DNA from: Amblyomma americanum
Taxonomy: Eukaryota > Arthropoda > Arachnida > Ixodida > Ixodidae
Assembly (NCBI RefSeq): GCF_052857255.1
Contig: NW_027526875.1
Coordinates: 62,001-126,000 of the forward strand
DNA length: 64,000 bases
Reading direction: 5' to 3'
Under the pieces are notes generated by a model. The model saw only the letters and a list, made by a program, of their open reading frames with translations, had not been told where the DNA came from and did no database searches. This document shows positions 58,430-64,000 of this stretch, piece after piece. Position numbers and translations under genes: made by a program. Each line of letters starts with the position of its first letter. Within the stretch, counting starts at the first letter, position 1.

Positions 58430-59227
58430 TATGACGTCCTTTACCGCGTTCTTGGCTTGCAGCGTTCAAAGCGAGCAAACAAGAGCTCGGCGTCGATAGA
58501 AAACAGGCAACGCCGGTACCTCCAAATTGGTTAATGGGGGTTTAACATCTCCGAGATAGTCAGACTATGAGGGACGCCGTAGTAGACGGCTCCGGAAATT
58601 TCGAACACCTGTGCTGCTCTAAATTGCACTGACATCGCACATTACGGGCCTCTACAATTTCATGCCGCATTTTGATGGAGGCGATATTCTATTGGCCCGT
58701 TCGCGCTTGACACATAAAGAACAGATGAGATGTGGGTCAATATCCCAAGGTTTTATCACGCAAAGGTAATGCAATAAAATTCATTCAGCATTCCACAAAC
58801 ATGGGCAGAAACAAACAATGTACGAAAAAGCTAGTGCTCACATTTGACGCTTCAGGGTTGAGCACTGGTCGTATTTTACACCCCCCCCTAAAATTAATAA
58901 ATTTTCCTCCGAGTAATATAGCCAGGGAGTCTGCCAAGGCTGCCTAACAGAAATGCGCTTTTTTCGCTATTCGCAGAACGCTTAGGTATCGCATTTCGGT
59001 GCGGATGATCTGCAACAACACGCAAAAAGCTTTTGTTTGCAGGACGACTCAGGCGGAGATGCCCACATACGTTCCAAGAAAAAGTGAGGTTCCCGGTGCA
59101 GCCAGTGCGCAATTATATACATGGCGTCCTGCAAAGTAGTTATGCAATCGTGCCTTCACGTAGCCGTGAGCAGTACTACTGAAGAACTAACGCTTAGAAA
59201 GAACTAGTAGAACAGGTGCAGACTTAC

Positions 59228-59345
59228 CATTTGTTGCCGTTGGAGCGCAATGCTCCTCGAAGTTCAAGAAGCGCTCCTTGAAGTTCTCTGAGGGTGCGCG
59301 CCATGTTTCTTTTGTTAAGTCCGGAGTCTTGCACTCTAACGCTCC
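59228..59345 (-). other. Candidate minus-strand exon ending at a GTAAGT donor (copies I and II)
   Basis: The minus strand reads KTPDLTKETWRAPSENFKER, then FLNFEEHCAPTATNG followed by GTAAGT (complement of 59222-59227). Copy I keeps the donor (complement of 56138-56143) and most of the peptide. A related stretch (SDETWRKPSDDIKKRYGN) is at about 34.5 kb. Function unknown. Confidence 0.3.
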
Positions 59346-59989
59346 TTTTGTGTTCATGTCAAACAGTAAAAATGGCACGAAATCCACAGACGGAGCGAAA
59401 CTTCACGACACACTTCACCGCCTCGTCCTGCACAAAATAATACTTATAGCCCACCATTAGCCCTCACGCTGACTTCTCGGCATCACTGTTCACTGACAGC
59501 ACCAGCTCCTTTGTCACGCCAGTCGTGAATCGTGGCAGCGCATGCATTGAGTGTCGGATATCCAGGCGAACGCTCGATAACTGCTTAACACCTAAACGCG
59601 TCGCCGGCGAGAAAGAGTTTGAAGAGGAATCGTCCGCACGTGGGCGTTGGCTTGCGGGAGGCGTGGACGCAACCAAGACGATTCTCTGAGGGGGGTGGCT
59701 AGTAAGGGGCTTAGACGCTACCAAGACTATTTCTGAAGTGGGGAAGGTACTGAAACTCGGCGACAGCTTTCTGCGGCTGTGCGATGGAAGTTGGGAACGC
59801 GTGCTGCCTGGTAACAAACAGGCCGGCGTCTGGGGCTCGTGATCGCGTAATAAAAATAATAATTGGTTTTTAGGGAAAGGAAATGGCGCAGTATCTGTCT
59901 CGTATACCGTTGGACACCTGAACCCCGCCGTAAGGGAAGGGATAAAGGAGGGAGTGAAAGAAGAAAGGAAGAAAGAGGTGCCGTAGTGG

Positions 59990-60160
59990 AGGGCTCCGGA
60001 GTAATTTCGACCTGGGGATCTTTAACATGCACTGACATCGCACAGCGCACGGGCGCCTTAGCGTTTTGTCTCTATAAAAACGCAACCCCCGCTGTCGGGT
60101 TCGAACCCGGGAGCTCCAGATCAGTAGCCGAGCGCCCTAACTACTGAGTCAACGCGGCGG
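59990..60160 (-). mobile_element. Ruka-type SINE in copy II
   Basis: TGGAGGGCTCCGGAGTAATTTCG through GTCGGGTTCGAACCCGGGAGC and CAACGCGGCGGG. Orthologous in position to the SINE at 56880-57080. Confidence 0.8.
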
Positions 60161-60414
60161 GTTCCACACCAAACCATGGAACAAAAATTGGAGGATGCTT
60201 AAGTGGGGAAGAGGCTTCGAAACCCACCGCCGGCCACCCACCGTCAAAAATGGGCACAAGCGTCCCCCGGCTCGGCGGCCGGCTTCCTCAGGGGTGTGTG
60301 CTTGGAAGAGGCTCCGCAAACCCCGCTGCACCCTACGGGGGCAAAACCAGTTTCGAGCACTCAGCCAGCAAAGGTGGTTTATGATTCAGATGAGACAATG
60401 AGTTGATCTTGGTG

Positions 60415-60752
60415 TTCGATGAAGTTTAAATGAGCTCGCACTAGGGAGTTCAGCAGATGAGAATGTGCTCGAAGAAGTTCAGCATGCTGCGCCATCAAAA
60501 AAAAGGGCCACAAATGGGCTTCTACCGCACGAGGCGGATTTAACGTTGTTGACGGTGGAACTTTTCGCTGATCAATCAGAGTAACTGTGGTAAAGACCCT
60601 TTTCCCAAGCATCTCACCCAGAAGAGCTGAGCACCAGGCCGGGGGAAATTTTGTACCCATTAAAAACCGGTGGGGACACGGTGGCACTGGGGATCGAACC
60701 CAGCACCTCCCGAATGTGAGGCGGATGCTCAACCACAAGGCCACCGCTTCAG
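60415..60752 (-). mobile_element. tRNA-headed SINE (third family)
   Basis: The minus strand begins GCGGTGGCCTTGTGGTTGAG and has GCTGGGTTCGATCCCCAGTG, box A- and box B-like, then an unrelated body ending near 60415. The cloverleaf has no proper acceptor-stem partner, so this is not a functional tRNA. Confidence 0.65.
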
Positions 60753-60832
60753 TGGCGCTTTAGTTAATGAAGTCACAGTTATGAAATCTTCACTGAACAT
60801 GTATTTTGGATGCTGATACCAAATATGTCAGT

Positions 60833-61275
60833 TAATTTTATGTGCAACACTTCCTTGAGCACTTATGCAATATGTTATGTAACTTTTTGTGGAGAACTTT
60901 CAAAAAAATTCCCCTGCAGGGAACATGCTAGAACGTATGCCATTGGTTTGTCTTGACAATAAGCTATGCAATGAAGGTAAAATTATCATCGTGCCTGTCA
61001 TACAAGTTGCATTACAGGATTTTGATGTTGTCACTTCGGAAAGAGTAATACAAATTTTTCTTTCCGTTTGTGAAGCACCAAGTTCAAAACCCTGTAACTT
61101 ACCTTCTATGATAGGCAGGATAATTATTTTACCCTTATTGCATAGCTTGGTGTCAAGACAAACGGACAGCGTACATTCTAGCAAGTTCCCTACAGCAGAA
61201 TTTTGTTTAAGTTCTCCACCAAAAGTTACACAACATATTACAATAAGTGCACAAGGACTGGTACATTAAATTGAA
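60833..61275. repeat. Foldback element: 443-bp imperfect palindrome
   Basis: The left arm (for example TGTGGAGAACTTTC, TTTGTCTTGACAATAAGC, ATTACAGGATTTTGA) returns inverted in the right arm (TGGTGGAGAACTTAA, TTTGTCTTGACACCAAGC, GTTACAGGGTTTTGA when read on the minus strand). Arms are about 210 bp, centred near 61054. Frames on the two strands are mirror images, so they are not genes. Confidence 0.85.
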
Positions 61276-62159
61276 TTTCAAATTTTGAATCAGCACGCAA
61301 AAACTACATGTTTCCTGCAGATTTCACAATTGTGGATTCATTAACAATTTTTTTTCTAAGACCAGCTTCCCTCCTTAAGCTTCGTCTTTAAGAGTGAGAC
61401 GCGACAGCGCGGCGCAAGGTTGCCGAGGAGAACGCGGAAAGCCATCGCCCGTTCGGCGCGACGCGGGGTCTTTTGGACAATTTTAGGAAAGGATGCCTGT
61501 CTCACATATCTCGGCGGACACTCGAACGGGGCTGTAAGGGAAGGAAAATAAATGAACAATTGCTTTTAAGGAAAGGAAATGGCGTGTTTCACTTTTCTCG
61601 CTGGACATCCGGATCGCGCCGTAAGGGAAGGAAAAATCGATCGGTCGATCGATTCGACGGATCAATCAATCAATCCATGAATCAATCAATCCTTAACGCT
61701 GTCGTCTTAAAACCCCTTCCCATACGGCGCGGTTCAGGTCTCCACCGAGATGCGCTATTTTTCGCTCCCGGCCAAACACGCCGACGACACCGCCGACGAC
61801 CCCGACGACACGGGCTCCTTAAAGCTTTCGCGTCAAAACTGCCATTATCACCGTCGCGTTCGCTCTTGTCAGTGATCGGTAATGTCAAGCGAGCGTCATG
61901 CGCGTTCGGAGGTACCCGCTCTCTGCCCTTCACCCTCCCTTATGCTTTCTTTCCCCTGTGGTTGCATTCGCTCGTGCTCGCTCCTTTTCCGCTTTTACGC
62001 GCCGGGCAGAGGGATGCAGATAGTGGAGGGCTGCTGAATAATTTTTACTACATGGAGTCTTTAACATGCGCTCACATCGCACCCGAGCCCTCCACTATGG
62101 CACCCCTTTCTTCCCTCCTTTATCTTCGCAGGAGCACCCTACCCGTAAAGAAGGAGGGA

Positions 62160-63250
62160 AGAAAGAGGGCGGCAGCAACATGATCCAAGAGATCGAAAGT
62201 ACCGAAGACATTCCGGACAAGTATCGCAGTACACTTCGAGTCGCGCCGATACCCAAGAATATGGACCCGAACCTGCACAAGGCGCGTAGAGAAGCAAGAG
62301 CGGAGTACGTGCAGATAACCCTGGCAAACAAGGACAACACAAGGTATACATACGGACGCGGCAACGTTTGTCAAAGACGGAAGACAAAGCAGCAGAGCAG
62401 TGGCGTCGGTGGTTAATTCGGACCTCAAGGAGATCACCAGCGCATCACTACAGGACTGCACGGTAGTCGAGGCCGAAGAGGCAGCTGTAGCTCTGGAAGC
62501 ACTGGAGGGTTACCGATCTGGCAGGTCCCTAACAATAATAACGGTTTCTCAAGCATCATGCCGTAATTATACAAACGGCAGAATTGGGCGCAGAGCACGC
62601 CACATGCTCTGCTCAAGCGACCAGGGGAAAAAATTCAGCATACCACAATATGGGTACCAGGGCACACTGGCATAACAGGGAACCAAGAGGCGGATAGGAT
62701 AGCTCGAGGGCATACCAACCGGGCGTCCGACACATCCAGCCTTGAGGAACCCGAGTCACTGCCCATGGGCTACTCAGATATCCTAAATTATTATTAAGGT
62801 GTCAGACTGAAGTATCCATCCCCACATAAGGATCTAAGCAGAGAGGATGCTGTTGCATGGCGACAGCTGCAGACGGGTACTTTCCCGAATGTAAACCTTC
62901 TTAATAAAATGTTCCCTACGCAGTAGGAGGCTAGGTGCCCATGGTGCGGAGAGAAACCAGATTTATACCATATATCATCGGCCTGTCAAAAGATTGGGCC
63001 TCTAACTATCCACAGACTGAAAAACCCGAGTGCGGAGCAGTAGGAGAGTATGCTTTCCAGCGAAAGCTTGAAAGGCCAAAGGTGCCTAGTAGAGCGAGCT
63101 CGCGAGATGGCCATACTCAGTGGAGCCTTGGATTAGGGCACCAACTCTGCGAATGAAGAGCAAAGACGCCATCGGAAGATGGAAGACGCCGTCTGAAGCC
63201 GCGAAGATCTCCTTTCTAGAGCTCAATCAATGTTTTTCCCATCCGATACC
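62160..63250 (+). mobile_element. 5'-truncated I-group LINE, RNase H and 3' end
   Basis: Pieces of one protein in two frames: PIPKNMDPNLHKARREARA, TDAATFVKDGRQSSRAV, DCTVVEAEEAAVALEALEG, WVPGHTGITGNQEADRIA, then a knuckle CPWCGEKPDLYH. The first three are RNase H blocks (D, E, D), the fourth the last catalytic aspartate helix. Stops and shifts make it dead. It differs clearly from the LINE at 6.2 kb. Confidence 0.75.
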
Positions 63251-63369
63251 TCATTCTTTCACCACCTTCTTTATCTTTTCCCTTTCGACGCGTTTCGGGT
63301 GTCCACCGAGATATGTGAGACAGTTACCGCTTCAGTTCCTTTCCCCCCTCAAAAAATTTCATTTTTTAG

Positions 63370-63568
63370 ACAGCAGAGATTCAAACGCTTGCAACTGACG
63401 TTAGCGGGTATCAATACGCTTCGAGGCAAAGTGCCTCCACTTGCCAAGACATTCGCGATGAAAGCCCTTAAAGCGCAACGGCTCCGTGCAGGAACTTCAG
63501 CTAGGGATGCTGCGCATAAGCAACACGCACAGGTTGGCATCTCTGCGACAACAAAGAGGGTTCGTTGA
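63370..63568 (+). CDS. Candidate 65-codon exon, macro-repeat copy III
   Basis: After ATTTTTTAG: QQRFKRLQLTLAGINTLRGK, VPPLAKTFAMKALKAQRLRA, GTSARDAAHKQHAQVGISAT, TKRVR and TGA at 63566-63568. Same length and frame as copy II. Confidence 0.35.
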
Positions 63569-64000
63569 TAGGACGTCCTTTACCGCGTTCTTGGCTTAGG
63601 GCGTTCAAAACGAGCAAACAACAGCTCGGCGTCGATAGGAAACATGCAACGCCAGGACCTCTAAGTTCGTTATTAGAGGTTTAACATCTCAAAGAGAGTC
63701 AGGCTATAAGGGACGCCGTAGTGGAGGGCTGCAGATATTTCGACCACCTGTGCTGCTTTAATTTGCACTGACATCGCACACTACGCTCCTCTACAATTTC
63801 ATGTCGCATTTCGATGGAGGCGAAAATATATAGGCCCGTTCGCGCTTGACACATAAAGCACAGATGGGATGTGCGTCAATATCCCGAGGTTCTGTCACGC
63901 AAAGGTGATGCAATAAAATTCTTTCAGCATTTCACAAACACGGGCAAAAACAAACAGTACAAAAACAGCTAGAGCTCATATTTGACGCTTCAGTGCTGCG

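Larger units (their letters stand above)
57117..60203. repeat. Macro-repeat copy II (about 2.9-3.1 kb)
   Basis: Same order as copy I. It starts AAGCTTCGTCTTTAAGAGTG (57119) as does copy III (61377), and ends GGAGGATGCTTAAG. Confidence 0.8.
60204..61370. mobile_element. 1.17-kb insertion between macro-repeat copies
   Basis: In copy I, GGATGCTTAAG is followed directly by CTTCGTCTTTAAG; here 1.17 kb separates them, holding a tRNA-headed SINE and a foldback palindrome. Confidence 0.6.
61372..64000. repeat. Macro-repeat copy III, running off the window
   Basis: Begins as copy II and contains every landmark in order through the SINE-like body near 63700-63800; the end is cut by the window edge. 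A LINE fragment (62160-63250) is inserted into it. Confidence 0.8.

Noticed and set aside
60680..60750. A functional tRNA gene on the minus strand
   Set aside because: Boxes A and B are present but the stems do not close, and a SINE body follows; no anticodon arm could be assigned.
60889..61269. 126-codon frame and its minus-strand partner (61184-60900)
   Set aside because: The two are mirror products of the palindrome; no domain.

Overview
The window looks like intergenic and intronic DNA from a hard tick (Ixodida, probably metastriate). The basis is the mobile-element content: tRNA-derived SINEs of the tick Ruka type with a box B on the minus strand, an RNase-H-bearing I-group LINE ending in AATAAAGTTTTTCACTCACTC, RTE LINEs ending in GATGATGAT repeats, a CR1/L2-like LINE, and a gypsy element whose gag has the arginine/serine-proline-rich tail I associate with ticks. 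The species is not determined. Introns, splice signals and AATAAA sites confirm a eukaryote. No rRNA, functional tRNA, CRISPR or bacterial operon is visible.

Layout. 1-3.7 kb: a decayed PIF/Harbinger transposon with a transposase C-terminus (+) converging on a Myb/SANT-like accessory pseudogene (-, two exons). A block of 97-bp repeats plus a LINE 3' end, flanked by a 14-bp direct repeat, sits between the two genes; a SINE with a 12-bp target-site duplication is in the intron; a 276-bp MITE lies just upstream of the accessory start codon. 4.1-4.8 kb: RTE tail and SINE. 6.2-11.86 kb: a nearly full-length I-group LINE whose ORF2 is broken by a single TAG. 12.5-15.5 kb: a decayed gypsy retrotransposon (-). 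17.7-18.3 kb: another RTE tail. 18.64-18.78 kb: a 142-bp TA run. 19.5-19.9 kb: the one convincing host gene exon, four zinc fingers (-). 21.5-30.7 kb: a module of about 3.4 kb present in three head-to-tail copies. 32.4-33.1 kb: a probable last coding exon and 3' UTR of an unrecognised host gene (+).

36.2-44.2 kb is a nested retroelement nest. An RTE LINE (-) is split by a CR1/L2-like LINE (+, 37.5-42.0 kb), and a second RTE copy (+) lies head to head with it. The CR1/L2-like ORF1 is open and carries a 2A ribosome-skipping motif (DVELNPGP) behind a short hydrophobic leader; its 5' end has two 276-bp monomers. 47.8-48.8 kb: a 477-bp tandem duplication. 51.1-51.4 kb: a LINE 3' end. 54.3-64 kb: three copies of a macro-repeat of about 2.9 kb, each with (ATCA)n-type sequence, SINE tails and a candidate 65-codon exon; the copies are expanded by a tRNA-headed SINE, a 443-bp foldback palindrome and a 5'-truncated LINE with RNase H.

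Most coding capacity belongs to mobile elements, and nearly all of it is broken. Host coding content is small: the zinc-finger exon, the 32.4-kb exon and several weak candidates. I compared copies by eye, so identities and boundaries are approximate unless a repeat is given exactly.
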